From Devosia sp. (lineage in GTDB: Bacteria; Pseudomonadota; Alphaproteobacteria; Rhizobiales; Devosiaceae), in NCBI GenBank assembly GCA_030680995.1, contig JAUXUM010000154.1, positions 1 to 45,105 of the forward strand: a stretch of 45,105 nt of DNA. The letters run 5' to 3'. Positions 7,626 through 16,348 of the stretch are shown in pieces. The notes under the pieces were generated by a model, which did no database searches, had not been told where the DNA came from, and worked only from the letters and a program-made list of their open reading frames with translations. The position numbers and the translations under genes are program-made. Position 1 is the first letter of the stretch; each line of letters opens with the position of its first letter.

Positions 7626-8519
7626 CTAGCCTGCGAATTCAAAGCTCGGCCGTCCTGCTCCGGCCATGCGGATCGACCATAGTCCGCCCTCTTGGGGCGT
7701 CTTTGCCAGCTCCGCGTCACCCATGCCGAAGCGGGCCGAGGTGACGTAGAGCGTGCGAAAGTCGGCGCCGCCGAAAGTGCAACTCGTAGGCGAAGAACAG
7801 GGCATCGCGATACTTGCCTCGGGGGTGCCGTCAGCCCCAAGCAGCGCGATCGCCGCCCCACCGGCGACGCGGGCATTGTAGACTTTGCCGGCAGCGTCTC
7901 GTGTCGAACCGTCGGGCAGACCGAGGCGCAGCTCCGGGCCAAAGGGCTGGCGGTTGGTGAGCGTTTGCAGACCGTCATCATAGTCATAGCGATAGAGCGC
8001 GTTACGCAGTGTGTCTGCTGTAATGAAGCCAAAGTCGTCGGTCCACACCATGGTGTTGGTGATGCCGAAATCGGCGCCGGTCAGACGCGTGACAGCGCCA
8101 TCAGGCGCGATGCGATAGATCGCGCCGCAATGGGCGGTAATCGGCTGCGGCGACCCATCGGCGGCGATATTGTCCTGCATCGTGCCGACCCAGAACGCCC
8201 CGTCCGGCGCAACCACGCCCTCGTTTAGCCGATTGCGAGGCAGGTCCGGCTCAGGAACCGCAAAAGTCTCAAAGGGCCCGCCCGGGTACCAGAGGACGAC
8301 GCGCCGGCGCAGTCCAACGATGAAGCCGCCCCGGCCGCGCAAGCCGATTGATGTCGGCAGTTCCGGTGTCTCCCAAGAGGTGTGCCCGCCGCTCTGCGGG
8401 TCGAGGCGATGGATGGCGCCGCCGACAATGTCGACCCAATAGAGGGCCTGTTCGGACACGGACCAGATGATGCTCTCGCCGACAATATTACGGACATCCA
8501 ACACAAGTTCGACGGTCAT
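7626..8519 (-). CDS. SMP-30/gluconolactonase/LRE family sugar lactonase
   Basis: A 297-residue six-bladed beta-propeller protein. SMP-30 landmarks in order are the N-terminal metal-ligand Glu in VGESIIW, WVDIVGGAIHRLDP, RNRLNEGVVAPDGAFWVGTM, TNTMVW and GLPDGSTRDAAGKVYNARV. The family opens sugar lactones (for example gluconolactone or arabinolactone) to the free acid with a divalent metal. It is transcribed away from the GntR/enolase operon and shares a 213-base control region with it, so it is probably in the same regulon and supplies sugar acids to the enolase-superfamily dehydratase. Exact lactone unknown. It ends only five bases from the IS21 scrap, so its 3' flank is a rearrangement point. 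Confidence 0.88.
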   Translation of the reverse strand: MTVELVLDVRNIVGESIIWSVSEQALYWVDIVGGAIHRLDPQSGGHTSWETPELPTSIGLRGRGGFIVGLRRRVVLWYPGGPFETFAVPEPDLPRNRLNEGVVAPDGAFWVGTMQDNIAADGSPQPITAHCGAIYRIAPDGAVTRLTGADFGITNTMVWTDDFGFITADTLRNALYRYDYDDGLQTLTNRQPFGPELRLGLPDGSTRDAAGKVYNARVAGGAAIALLGADGTPEASIAMPCSSPTSCTFGGADFRTLYVTSARFGMGDAELAKTPQEGGLWSIRMAGAGRPSFEFAG

Positions 8520-8708
8520 ATCGTTCACCTCAGGTGGGCGGAAATCAAAATCGGCGTGTGTCCCTCGCGCCTTCAGGGCCCAGCGCCGGCGAACGTTCGG
8601 CACGGGTAGAAGGATCGCATCGGCAAGACCCGTCTGCCTGCTTGCCTGTTGCCATTTAGAAAATCTCCCGGCAATTGACAACAGGTTGGCGCTATGCTGT
8701 TTGCACAA

Positions 8709-8735
8709 CATAAACTAGCTATCATATAGGTTATG
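8709..8735. promoter_or_regulatory. Dyad at the GntR gene start, candidate autoregulatory operator
   Basis: CATAAACTA (8709-8717) and TAGGTTATG (8727-8735) form an inverted repeat with 8 of 9 pairs matching around a 9-base centre. It overlaps the start codon at 8733 and lies in the divergent region between the lactonase and regulator genes. FadR-type GntR proteins often bind dyads of this size near their own promoters; binding here is inference. Confidence 0.5.
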
Positions 8736-9476
8736 ATGAAAACGACTTCCTATTTGCGAGCCGTCGATGCGTCGGACGAGGATGAGGCCCCGGGCAGCCT
8801 CGTCTCCAAAGTCATCCACGGCACTCGGCAGATGATCCGCTCGGAGGGGCTCAGGGTCGGCGATGTTCTGCCGAGCGAGTCTGCAATCGGAGAGCAGCTT
8901 GGCGTTTCCCGCGCCGTCGTCCGCGAAGCGTACCGCTCAATGGCCGCGCTCAAACTGATCAGCGTCGGCAACGGGCGCCGGGCGCGGGTATCGGCGGTCG
9001 ATCACGAGGTTCTGGCGCTGGTGATCGACCACGGCGTGCAGACCGATCAGGTGTCGGTGCAGCAGATTCTTGATGTGCGTCGCACAATTGAGATGCGCAC
9101 GGTGGGCTTGGCGGCGCTGCGACGCACAGACAAGGAAGCGCGCGAGATCAAGGCGCTGGCGGCAGGAATGCGCGCCGATTTCTTCGACATGGACAAGGTG
9201 ATGCAGCACGACATCACCTTCCACGAAACGATCGCGCGCGCGTCCCGCAACCCGATGTTCGCGCTCATCGTCGGCTCGTTCCACGTCGTCACGCGCCAGA
9301 CCTGGCGCATCGGCTGGGTGGCGCGCGAGACCGATGCCGACCGCTCCGACAATGTCGCCTGCCATGAAGCGATCGCCGCCGCCATTGAGGTAGGAAACCG
9401 CCCGGTCGCGGAGGCACAGATGGCAGCCCATTTCGACAATACGGTCAAGATGCTGCTCGCCAGCGGCATCAACTGA
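8733..9476 (+). CDS. GntR family regulator, FadR/FCD subfamily
   Basis: A 247-residue transcription factor. The winged helix occupies about residues 22-95 (GDVLPSESAIGEQLGVSRAV, then VREAYRSMAALKLI). The C-terminal FCD ligand domain contains the metal-site pattern DITFHETIARASRNP and a late CHEAIAAAIEVGN. This subfamily usually senses an acidic metabolite such as a sugar acid. It is the first gene of the cassette A plus-strand unit, 17 bases before an enolase-superfamily gene, so the likely ligand is that enzyme's substrate or product. The ATG at 8733 lies inside the candidate operator with no good ribosome site, so initiation may be weak or downstream. Confidence 0.9.
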   Translation: MMKTTSYLRAVDASDEDEAPGSLVSKVIHGTRQMIRSEGLRVGDVLPSESAIGEQLGVSRAVVREAYRSMAALKLISVGNGRRARVSAVDHEVLALVIDHGVQTDQVSVQQILDVRRTIEMRTVGLAALRRTDKEAREIKALAAGMRADFFDMDKVMQHDITFHETIARASRNPMFALIVGSFHVVTRQTWRIGWVARETDADRSDNVACHEAIAAAIEVGNRPVAEAQMAAHFDNTVKMLLASGIN

Positions 9477-9493
9477 GTTCTGGAGCCCTTGCC

Positions 9494-10690
9494 TTGAAGA
9501 TCAAGAAGATCGAAACGATCCGCATCGACGAGCATGCCAATCTCTGTTGGGTGCAGGTGCATACCGACGCGGGGCTGGTGGGGCTCGGCGAGACATTCTT
9601 CGGCGCCAAAGCCGTCGAAGCCTATATTCACGAGACCGCCGCGCCGCTGCTCCTCGGCAAGAATCCCCTGGAGATCGACGGTATCTCCAGGGCGCTCACC
9701 GGCTACCTGGGTTTTGCCTCGACCGGGGTCGAAATGCGCGGCAATTCGGCCATCGATATCGCGCTTTGGGACCTGTTCGGGAAGGTCACGAGCCAGCCGA
9801 TCGCGCAGCTCCTCGGCGGCTTCACCCGCAAGGAGATCCGCACCTACAATACCTGCGCCGGTACCGCCTACATGAAGGAGGGCGGCCAAACCGTCTCCAA
9901 CTACGGCCTCAACACGGGCCGGAATCAGTACGCCGACCTCGACGCCTTCCTCCACCGCGCCGATGATCTCGCCGAGGAACTGCTTGCCGAGGGCATCACG
10001 GCGATGAAGATCTGGCCATTCGACGTCGCCGCCGAAAAAGCCAACGGTGCCTATATCAGCGCCGCGGACCTGAAATCGGCTCTGTCGCCCTTCGAGAAAA
10101 TCCGCAAACGCGTTGGCGACCAGATGGACATCATGGTCGAGTTTCATTCGATGTGGCAGCTCTTGCCGGCCATGCAGATTGCCCGCGAACTCGCCCAGTT
10201 CAAGACCTTCTGGCACGAAGACCCCATCAAGATGGACTCGCTGGGCGACCTCCGGCGCTATTCCGAGGCGTCGCGGGCACCGCTCTGCGCTTCCGAGACG
10301 ATGGCCACCCGCTGGGCCTTCCGCGACCTGCTGGCAACCGGCGCCGCGGGCATCGTCATGCTCGATCTGTCCTGGTGCGGCGGCATCTCGGAAGCCCGCA
10401 AGATCGCTTCAATGGCGGAGGCCTGGCATCTACCCGTGGCGCCCCATGACTGCACCGGGCCGGTGGTTCTGGCTGCCTCAACTCATCTTTCACTGAACGC
10501 GCCAAACGCGCTCGTTCAGGAAAGCGTGCGGGCCTTCTACCGCACCTGGTACGGCGATCTGGTGACTGCACTGCCCAAGGTCGAGAACGGGACGATCACC
10601 GTCCCGCCCGGCCCGGGGCTCGGCATGGCGCTTCATCCAGATCTCGATACGCGGTTTTCGGTCACCAGGAAGGTGAGCGAGCCCGGCTAG
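9494..10690 (+). CDS. Enolase-superfamily (mandelate racemase/MLE) sugar-acid dehydratase
   Basis: A 398-residue enzyme with the N-terminal capping domain and a C-terminal barrel. Likely catalytic residues are Lys172 in AMKIWPFD, metal ligands Glu216 (MVEFHS), Glu242 (WHEDP) and Glu268 (ASET), and the Asp291-His318 dyad (VMLDLSW and PHDCTGP). Such enzymes abstract a proton alpha to a carboxylate, and most sugar-operon members dehydrate aldonic or aldaric acids to 2-keto-3-deoxy acids. The first metal ligand being Glu and the KxW instead of KxK pattern place it outside the classic mandelate racemase site; specificity cannot be read. It starts at TTG 9494 with GGAG upstream. Confidence 0.87.
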   Translation: MKIKKIETIRIDEHANLCWVQVHTDAGLVGLGETFFGAKAVEAYIHETAAPLLLGKNPLEIDGISRALTGYLGFASTGVEMRGNSAIDIALWDLFGKVTSQPIAQLLGGFTRKEIRTYNTCAGTAYMKEGGQTVSNYGLNTGRNQYADLDAFLHRADDLAEELLAEGITAMKIWPFDVAAEKANGAYISAADLKSALSPFEKIRKRVGDQMDIMVEFHSMWQLLPAMQIARELAQFKTFWHEDPIKMDSLGDLRRYSEASRAPLCASETMATRWAFRDLLATGAAGIVMLDLSWCGGISEARKIASMAEAWHLPVAPHDCTGPVVLAASTHLSLNAPNALVQESVRAFYRTWYGDLVTALPKVENGTITVPPGPGLGMALHPDLDTRFSVTRKVSEPG

Positions 10691-10717
10691 CTCAACGTTT
10701 CAACAGGGAGGACTACA

Positions 10718-11704
10718 ATGAGGAAGCTTCACAAACTGCTGGCTATCGGGGGCGCCATCCCGGCGATGCTGACTGTGCCCGCTCTGGCGCAGGACGCGCC
10801 GCTCAACATCGCGTTCACGATCCACTCGTCCGCATCGAACACGTTCTGGCAGGCGGTCAAGAAGGGGTTCGAGGATGGTTGCGGCAAGGTAGCAGCCAAC
10901 TGTCAGATGATTTTTACCCAGACCGAAGGGGCGGTAGAACAGCAGGTCGCCAATATGCAGGCGGCAATCGCCGGCAAGCCCGACGCGCTGATCACCTCGA
11001 TCGTCGACAACCAGGCGTTCGACCAGATCATCGCCGACGCGCGCGCCCAGGGCATCATTGTCATCGCCAGCAACGTCGATGACCTCGAAGGCGCCGCCGG
11101 CAATGCGCGGCAGGCTTTCATCGGCCAGGGCTTCACTGCGGCCGGCTACGCGCTGGCCCAGGCGCAGGCGAAGAACTTCCCCGCGGATGGTCCCATCCAT
11201 GTGCTGGTGGGCATATCGGCACCCGGCCAGAATTGGTCAGAGCAGCGAGGGGGAGGTGTGATGAAGTTTCTCGAAGAATTCAAGACCGCCAATCCGGATC
11301 GCGAGATCGCGTTTGAACGCATCGACTCGGGTACCGATCTCGCCGTGACCGGCGATCGCGTCGGCGCGTATCTTAATGCGCATCCCGAGACCACTGCCTA
11401 TTTCGATACCGGGTTCTGGCACGCCGCCGTGGCCCGCGTGCTTCGCGACCGCGGTGTTGCGCCGGGCACGGTGCTGCTCGGCGGCTTCGATTTGGTCCCC
11501 GAAGTGCTCCAGGAAATGAAGTCAGGTTATGTGCAAGTTCAGGTCGACCAGCAGCCGTACATGCAGGGCTTCATGCCGGTCATGGAAGTTTATCTCTCCA
11601 AGAAGGTCGGCCTCGCTCCTGCCGACATCAACACCGGCTTGGGCATTGTCACCCCGGACATGGTTGACGGCATCATGGCGCTCTCCACCCAGGGTGTCCG
11701 CTAG
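10718..11704 (+). CDS. Ribose-type ABC transporter periplasmic binding protein
   Basis: A 328-residue type I sugar-binding protein. The signal peptide is residues 1 to about 25 (ending VPALA before QDAP). The mature protein has two Rossmann-like lobes, with NIAFTIHSSASNTFWQAVKK at the start and GKPDALITSIVDNQAFDQII in lobe one. The second lobe contains TAYFDTGFWHAA and LGGFDLVPEVLQEMKSG. AGGGAGGA lies just upstream of the ATG. It is followed by a strong hairpin and then permease and ATPase genes, the B-C-A order of fructose/ribose-type importers. The ligand is unknown; neighbours suggest a monosaccharide or its acid. Confidence 0.92.
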   Translation: MRKLHKLLAIGGAIPAMLTVPALAQDAPLNIAFTIHSSASNTFWQAVKKGFEDGCGKVAANCQMIFTQTEGAVEQQVANMQAAIAGKPDALITSIVDNQAFDQIIADARAQGIIVIASNVDDLEGAAGNARQAFIGQGFTAAGYALAQAQAKNFPADGPIHVLVGISAPGQNWSEQRGGGVMKFLEEFKTANPDREIAFERIDSGTDLAVTGDRVGAYLNAHPETTAYFDTGFWHAAVARVLRDRGVAPGTVLLGGFDLVPEVLQEMKSGYVQVQVDQQPYMQGFMPVMEVYLSKKVGLAPADINTGLGIVTPDMVDGIMALSTQGVR

Positions 11705-11723
11705 GCATCGATAGGTCTTCCGG

Positions 11724-11750
11724 GCGCGGGGGCTCCGTCTTCTCCCGCGC
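11724..11750 (+). terminator. Hairpin after binding-protein gene (attenuator/mRNA stabiliser)
   Basis: GCGCGGG at 11724-11730 pairs with CCCGCGC at 11744-11750, followed by TCCTTTCCTT. Its place between a binding-protein gene and its permease is the usual one for a structure that protects the upstream message and lowers downstream expression. Confidence 0.6.
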
Positions 11751-11771
11751 TCCTTTCCTTGTGCAAAGAAG

Positions 11772-12758
11772 GTGACCGTCCTGAAAAACCTGCTCAAGAT
11801 CTATATGGAAAAGCCCGAGGTCGCCGGCGTCGTGCTTCTCATATTGCTGGCCATTGTGTTCCAGATCCGCTCCGACGGGGTGTTCCTCAATACCGAGAAT
11901 ATCCGCGGGGTCATGGGTATCCTGCCTGAGGTTGGGCTCGTCGCTATCGGGGTCACCATCCTGATGATCTGTGGAGAGTTTGATCTATCGGTCGGCTCAG
12001 TGTTCGCGCTGATGCCGATGTCGGTCGCCATAATGCTCAACAACGGAATACCGTTCTGGCCCGCGGTGCTGATCGGCCTCGTGATCTGTGCAGTCATCGG
12101 CTTCACCAACGGCCTCATTACGCTGCGATTCTCCATCCCGAGCTTCATCACCACCCTTGGTATGCTGTTCCTCGCCCGCTCGCTGACCGTTGTCATCTCC
12201 GGCGGCTTTCCCCCGCTGCTGCCCGTCGACATTCCCAGCGCCATGTTCACCCAGTATGTCGGGCCCGGCGGGCTGTTCCGCATGTCGTTCATCTGGTTCT
12301 TGGTGATTGCCATGCTGGCCGCCGGCCTCATGAGCCTTACCAATGTCGGCAACTGGATCAGGGCGACCGGCGGGTTCCAGGAGGCGGCCGCGTCCATGGG
12401 CATCCCGGTCAACCGCGTCAAGATCGGCTGCTTCATGCTGTGCTCCATGCTGGCGGGTTTTGCCGGTCTCATCCAAGTGCTGCGCCTCGGTTCGCCGCTA
12501 CCCTCGATCGGTGAGGGGCTCGAGCTACAGGCCGTGGCAGCCGCGGTGATCGGCGGCGCGGCGCTAACGGGTGGCATCGGCACCGTTACCGGTGCCATCG
12601 TCGGAGCGCTGCTGATCCGGGTTATCGACAATGGCCTGGTTCTTTCGCAGGTCGATGCCAACTGGTTCAAGTTCGCCGTTGGTGGCCTTCTGATCCTCGC
12701 CGTCATCGGCAATTCCTGGCTGCGCCGCACCGCGCGCCGCATCAAGGTGGAGTCTTGA
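11772..12758 (+). CDS. Ribose-type ABC transporter permease (RbsC/FrcC-like)
   Basis: A 328-residue inner-membrane permease with about eight to ten hydrophobic helices. Family landmarks are GEFDLSVGSVFAL, TNGLITLRFSIPSFITTLGM and, near the C terminus, AVAAAVIGGAALTGGIGTVT, the cytoplasmic loop that contacts the ATPase. The start is GTG 11772, preceded by AAAGAAG. Its stop overlaps the spacer directly before the ATPase start, so the two are cotranscribed. It moves the ligand captured by the 10718 product. Confidence 0.93.
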   Translation: MTVLKNLLKIYMEKPEVAGVVLLILLAIVFQIRSDGVFLNTENIRGVMGILPEVGLVAIGVTILMICGEFDLSVGSVFALMPMSVAIMLNNGIPFWPAVLIGLVICAVIGFTNGLITLRFSIPSFITTLGMLFLARSLTVVISGGFPPLLPVDIPSAMFTQYVGPGGLFRMSFIWFLVIAMLAAGLMSLTNVGNWIRATGGFQEAAASMGIPVNRVKIGCFMLCSMLAGFAGLIQVLRLGSPLPSIGEGLELQAVAAAVIGGAALTGGIGTVTGAIVGALLIRVIDNGLVLSQVDANWFKFAVGGLLILAVIGNSWLRRTARRIKVES

Positions 12759-12760
12759 TC

Positions 12761-13492
12761 ATGGCCGCCCCGCTGGTATCGCTGCGCGGACTGCACAAAT
12801 GGTATTCTGGCGTCCATGCCCTCAACGACGTCTCGCTCGACATCATGCCGGGGGAAGTCGTCGGCCTGGTCGGGGACAACGGCGCCGGAAAGTCGACACT
12901 GATCAAAATTCTATCGGGCGTGCACGGACCTGACAAAGGTAAGATCATTTTCGACGGTCGTCCCGTGCGGATCAGATCGCCGCGGGATGCCATGAACCTC
13001 GGCATCGAGACCATCTATCAATACAATTCAATGGTCCCCTCGATGTCGATCTCGCGCAACTTGTTTATCGGGCGTGAGCCGCTAAAATTCGCCATCTGCG
13101 GCTTCGGCCTGCTCGATCAGAAGCGCATGCGCGAGGAGAGCGTCAAAGCCGTTGCCGATGTCGACCTGCACCTCCGCTCCCCCGACGCGCTGGTCGGCGA
13201 ACTCTCTGGCGGTCAGCGCCAGGGCGTCGCAATCGCCCGCGCCATGCACTTCAAGTCGCGCCTGCTCGTCCTCGACGAGCCTACCAATCACCTCTCGGTC
13301 AAGGAAACCAACAAGGTTATCGGCTTTGTCCAGGGTCTCAAGGCGCAGAATCTCACCGGCATCTTCATTTCCCACAATATGCACCACGTCTTTCAGTCGT
13401 GCGAAAGGATCGTCGCAATGGCGCGCGGCGAAGTGGTTTTTGACCGGCCAACCGCCGAAACGAGCATCGACGAAGTTCATGGCTATCTCTGA
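12761..13492 (+). CDS. Ribose-type ABC transporter ATPase, single nucleotide-binding domain
   Basis: A 243-residue ATPase. Walker A GDNGAGKST is at 38-46, the signature LSGGQ at 148-152, and Walker B LLVLDEPT at 168-175, followed by NHLSVKE and the switch His in IFISHNMHHV. Unlike RbsA, which has two fused ATPase domains, this has one, as in FrcA of fructose importers, so it should act as a homodimer. The first ATG at 12761 lies two bases after the permease stop. Twelve bases separate it from the next gene. Confidence 0.93.
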   Translation: MAAPLVSLRGLHKWYSGVHALNDVSLDIMPGEVVGLVGDNGAGKSTLIKILSGVHGPDKGKIIFDGRPVRIRSPRDAMNLGIETIYQYNSMVPSMSISRNLFIGREPLKFAICGFGLLDQKRMREESVKAVADVDLHLRSPDALVGELSGGQRQGVAIARAMHFKSRLLVLDEPTNHLSVKETNKVIGFVQGLKAQNLTGIFISHNMHHVFQSCERIVAMARGEVVFDRPTAETSIDEVHGYL

Positions 13493-13504
13493 TCGGGGAA
13501 CCAA

Positions 13505-14731
13505 ATGCCGGGCGGCATACTCAAGCTTTATCAGGAACACTGGTTCCCATTCGCCAACCTGCCTGCCGCGCTCGCCGAGTTTACGCGCAGCACCAGTATC
13601 AAGACCGAGCTGGTCTGGGACCAAGTAGGCATCGGCACCATCGAGCGCATGTTCGATCAGATGATCGGCTCCTTCACCAAGCCGAATCCGGTATATGATC
13701 TCATCTGCACCGATGAGATCATCCTTCAAGAAATGGCACGCAAGGGCCTGGTCGAGGACTTGAGTGCTCGCATGGTGCGCGACGCCCTGACGCTCGACAA
13801 CGTCTCCGACGCGACGCGTCATGCAGTGACTTATGGGAGTGCGATTGTCGGCCTGCCCTGCGTAAACGTCTCCTCAATGGTGATGTATCGCGCCGATCTT
13901 CTGGAGAAATACTGTCTGCCGGTGCCCAGCGACTGGGCGGAACTCAAGGAGGTCGCCGCGAGCCTGCAGAATGCCGCGCGGCGCGACGGACGTGCCGAGT
14001 TTTACGGCTTCGAAACGCGCGGCGCCGCGGGCGGCGGCCATTCGGTCTTTACCTTCGGCTCCTTCATCGGCTCCTTCGGCGCCCGCTGGCTGACTCCCGA
14101 CGGTGAGGTCGAAGCAATTTCAGACGGTCACCGCCAGGCCATGGCGATCTATGTCGACCTGCTGCGAACAGTAGCGCCCCCGGATCAGGGCGACATCAGC
14201 TTCGTTGAAATGCGTCGCGACATGGCTTCGGGCCGTGTCGGCATGATCATGGACGTCGGCATGGAATATGCCCACGCGATCAAGAACGTCCCCGAGGTCG
14301 GCGACAAGGTGGGCATCGCGCTGGTTCCGGCGGGGCCGGCGGGCCGCGCCCCCAACCTCTACGCGCCGCCCTGGGCGATCCCAGCGAATTCCGACATGAA
14401 GGAGGAGGCTTGGGAACTCTGCAAGTACCTGACCTCAGACCGGCAACTGCTCGAGGACGGCCTAATGGCGAACGCCATCGAAACCGCCTCGCTCCCCGCG
14501 CTCTACTCACCCGAATTCGACCGGCATTTCCGCGAGGACATCCTGGCAGTCACGCGAGCCTGCCGTGCCATCCAGAAACAGGAACGGCCTTTCAGCGCAA
14601 TGGGGGTCGACGCCTGCACCGTGGTGGGCGATGCTGTCAACGCCGCCCTCGTCGGCAAGCTCTCCGAGGAGGATGCCTTGCAATCGATCTACGCCGGCCT
14701 CGCCACCCTTCGCCGGAGGAACCGACGATGA
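13505..14731 (+). CDS. Family 1 solute-binding protein lacking a signal peptide
   Basis: A 408-residue protein with the two-lobe fold of family 1 extracellular solute-binding proteins: a start like a mature protein (MPGGILKLYQEHWFPF), FTRSTSIKTELVWD, PVYDLICTDEIILQEMARKG, and later PPWAIPANSDMKEEAWELCKYL. There is no signal sequence or lipobox. The in-frame codon upstream is the stop of the ATPase gene at 13490, so none can be added by moving the start. No cognate family 1 permeases lie nearby. The gene overlaps the next SDR gene by four bases (ATGA). It could be a cytoplasmic ligand carrier or sensor, or a binding protein that lost its leader. Confidence 0.85.
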   Translation: MPGGILKLYQEHWFPFANLPAALAEFTRSTSIKTELVWDQVGIGTIERMFDQMIGSFTKPNPVYDLICTDEIILQEMARKGLVEDLSARMVRDALTLDNVSDATRHAVTYGSAIVGLPCVNVSSMVMYRADLLEKYCLPVPSDWAELKEVAASLQNAARRDGRAEFYGFETRGAAGGGHSVFTFGSFIGSFGARWLTPDGEVEAISDGHRQAMAIYVDLLRTVAPPDQGDISFVEMRRDMASGRVGMIMDVGMEYAHAIKNVPEVGDKVGIALVPAGPAGRAPNLYAPPWAIPANSDMKEEAWELCKYLTSDRQLLEDGLMANAIETASLPALYSPEFDRHFREDILAVTRACRAIQKQERPFSAMGVDACTVVGDAVNAALVGKLSEEDALQSIYAGLATLRRRNRR

Positions 14732-15468
14732 CCGATCTTTCCGGCAAGCGCGTTCTTCTGACCGGCGCCCTCGGCACGCTCGGCCAAGCCCAGGCCGCAG
14801 CCTTCACCGCCGCCGGTGCGGAAGTGGTGCTTCTCGATCGCCCCGAACTCGCCGAAAAGGGTGCCGCCTTTTCTGCGACCCTCGACGGCTCGACCTATGT
14901 TGGGTTGGATCTCAATGATCTTCACGCCGCCGAGACACGCATCAAAGCGGTCTCCGGCGAGCGCCCGGTCGATATCCTCATCAACAATGCGGCGCTGATC
15001 ATCAACAAGCCGTTCGAGAACTTCTCGATCGAGGAGTACGAGGACCAGATCCGCGTCAATTCCTCGGCGGCCTTCGTGCTGACCCGCGCCGTGGCACCAG
15101 GGATGAAGGCCAAGGGCTACGGCAAGATCGTCAATTTCTGCTCGGTCACGCTCAACGGGCGCTGGGATGGATACGTGCCCTATGTCGCTTCCAAGGGCGC
15201 CATGCTGGGTCTGACCAAGTCACTGGCGCGCGAACTCGGGCCGCACGGCATCAGGGTCAATGCCGTATCGCCTGGCGCCGTGGTCTCGGAAGCGGAGGCG
15301 AGGGTGTTTGCGGATCGTTTGCAGCAATACAACGACTGGATTCTCGAGAACCAGTGCCTCAAGGAACGCATCCAGCCCCAGGCCGTGGCTGACCTCGTGC
15401 TTTTCCTGGTGTCCCCTTCCGCAGACATGATCACCGGACAGAACTTCCACGTCGACGGGGGCTGGTAA
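14728..15468 (+). CDS. SDR family oxidoreductase, probable sugar dehydrogenase
   Basis: A 246-residue classical short-chain dehydrogenase. The cofactor site TGALGTLG begins at residue 12, Asp37 in LLDRPE after strand two favours NAD over NADP, and the catalytic set is Ser139 (NFCSV), Tyr152 and Lys156 (YVASK). The C terminus ITGQNFHVDGGW is typical. The likely role is oxidation of an aldose to its lactone or of a sugar acid hydroxyl. It overlaps the signal-less binding protein gene by ATGA and is five bases from the epimerase-like gene, so the three are translated as a block. Confidence 0.9.
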   Translation: MTDLSGKRVLLTGALGTLGQAQAAAFTAAGAEVVLLDRPELAEKGAAFSATLDGSTYVGLDLNDLHAAETRIKAVSGERPVDILINNAALIINKPFENFSIEEYEDQIRVNSSAAFVLTRAVAPGMKAKGYGKIVNFCSVTLNGRWDGYVPYVASKGAMLGLTKSLARELGPHGIRVNAVSPGAVVSEAEARVFADRLQQYNDWILENQCLKERIQPQAVADLVLFLVSPSADMITGQNFHVDGGW

Positions 15469-15472
15469 TTCC

Positions 15473-16348
15473 GTGCAAGCCGTCACGATCCGCAGCGGCC
15501 CCCTCGTCGCCGAGATCGCGCCCCGGCTTGGCGCAGGCATGCTGCGCTTCGAATGCGACGGCGTTCCACTCTTCCGCGGCACAGGCGCAGACGCCCAGGG
15601 GATGGATCTCGCCAGCATTATCCTCGTGCCGTGGTCGAACAGGATTTCCGGCGGCGGCTTCAATTTCGAGGGCAGGTTCCATGCCCTTGCACCCAACGTG
15701 CCCGGCGAGACATATCCGATCCATGGCAACGGTTTTCAGCTTCCATGGACCGTTACGGCCGCCACAGGCGATGCGGTCGAACTGGCCCTCGAGTCGGAGG
15801 GACCGAACCCCTACATTTATGTCGCCCGCATGCGCTATGCGTTGACCAACGACGCGCTGTCGATGGAATTGACGGTCACCAATCGCGCCGTCATCCGCCT
15901 CCCATTCGGCCTCGGCTTCCACCCCTATCTGGCGCGCACGCCCGACACCGAAATTCGTGCGGACTTCGGGCAGGTCTGGCTCGAAACGGCCGACCATTTG
16001 CCCGCAGCGCTGGTCGATATTTCCGCCCGGCCCGACTGGAATTTCCGGCAGGGCAAAGCCCTTCCCGCCGACTGGATCAACAATGCCTTTCCCGGTTGGG
16101 ATGGCCGGGCGCTCGTCACGTGGCCAAGCCGCCATTTGACCCTCGCGATCGAGGCGTCCGCCGCCTTGTCCTGCGCTATCCTCTACTCACCCTCGAAAAC
16201 CGCAGAGTCTTTCTGCTTGGAGCCAGTCACCCATGCGGTCGATGCTATCAACGGTCCCGGTGGGGCCGAGGCCAACGACATGGCCGTGCTCGATGCAGGC
16301 GAGTCGCAGACGGTCTCCTGCAGATTTCGAGTCGGCGACGCGCAATAG
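15473..16348 (+). CDS. Aldose 1-epimerase-like protein (galactose mutarotase fold)
   Basis: A 291-residue protein starting at GTG 15473. Fold landmarks are YPIHGNGFQLPWTV with a conserved His, GFHPYLAR with the second catalytic His, and CLEPVTHAVDAIN with the catalytic Glu. It should interconvert anomers of a free sugar or sugar acid so that the dehydrogenase receives the right one. It is the last gene of the cassette A operon and has a counterpart in cassette B at 25779. Confidence 0.87.
   Translation: MQAVTIRSGPLVAEIAPRLGAGMLRFECDGVPLFRGTGADAQGMDLASIILVPWSNRISGGGFNFEGRFHALAPNVPGETYPIHGNGFQLPWTVTAATGDAVELALESEGPNPYIYVARMRYALTNDALSMELTVTNRAVIRLPFGLGFHPYLARTPDTEIRADFGQVWLETADHLPAALVDISARPDWNFRQGKALPADWINNAFPGWDGRALVTWPSRHLTLAIEASAALSCAILYSPSKTAESFCLEPVTHAVDAINGPGGAEANDMAVLDAGESQTVSCRFRVGDAQ

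Noticed and set aside
8675-8698. TTGACA with TATGCT as promoter of the first GntR gene
   Set aside because: The two boxes are only 12 bases apart, too short for a sigma-70 promoter; the -35-like TTGACA may be coincidental.
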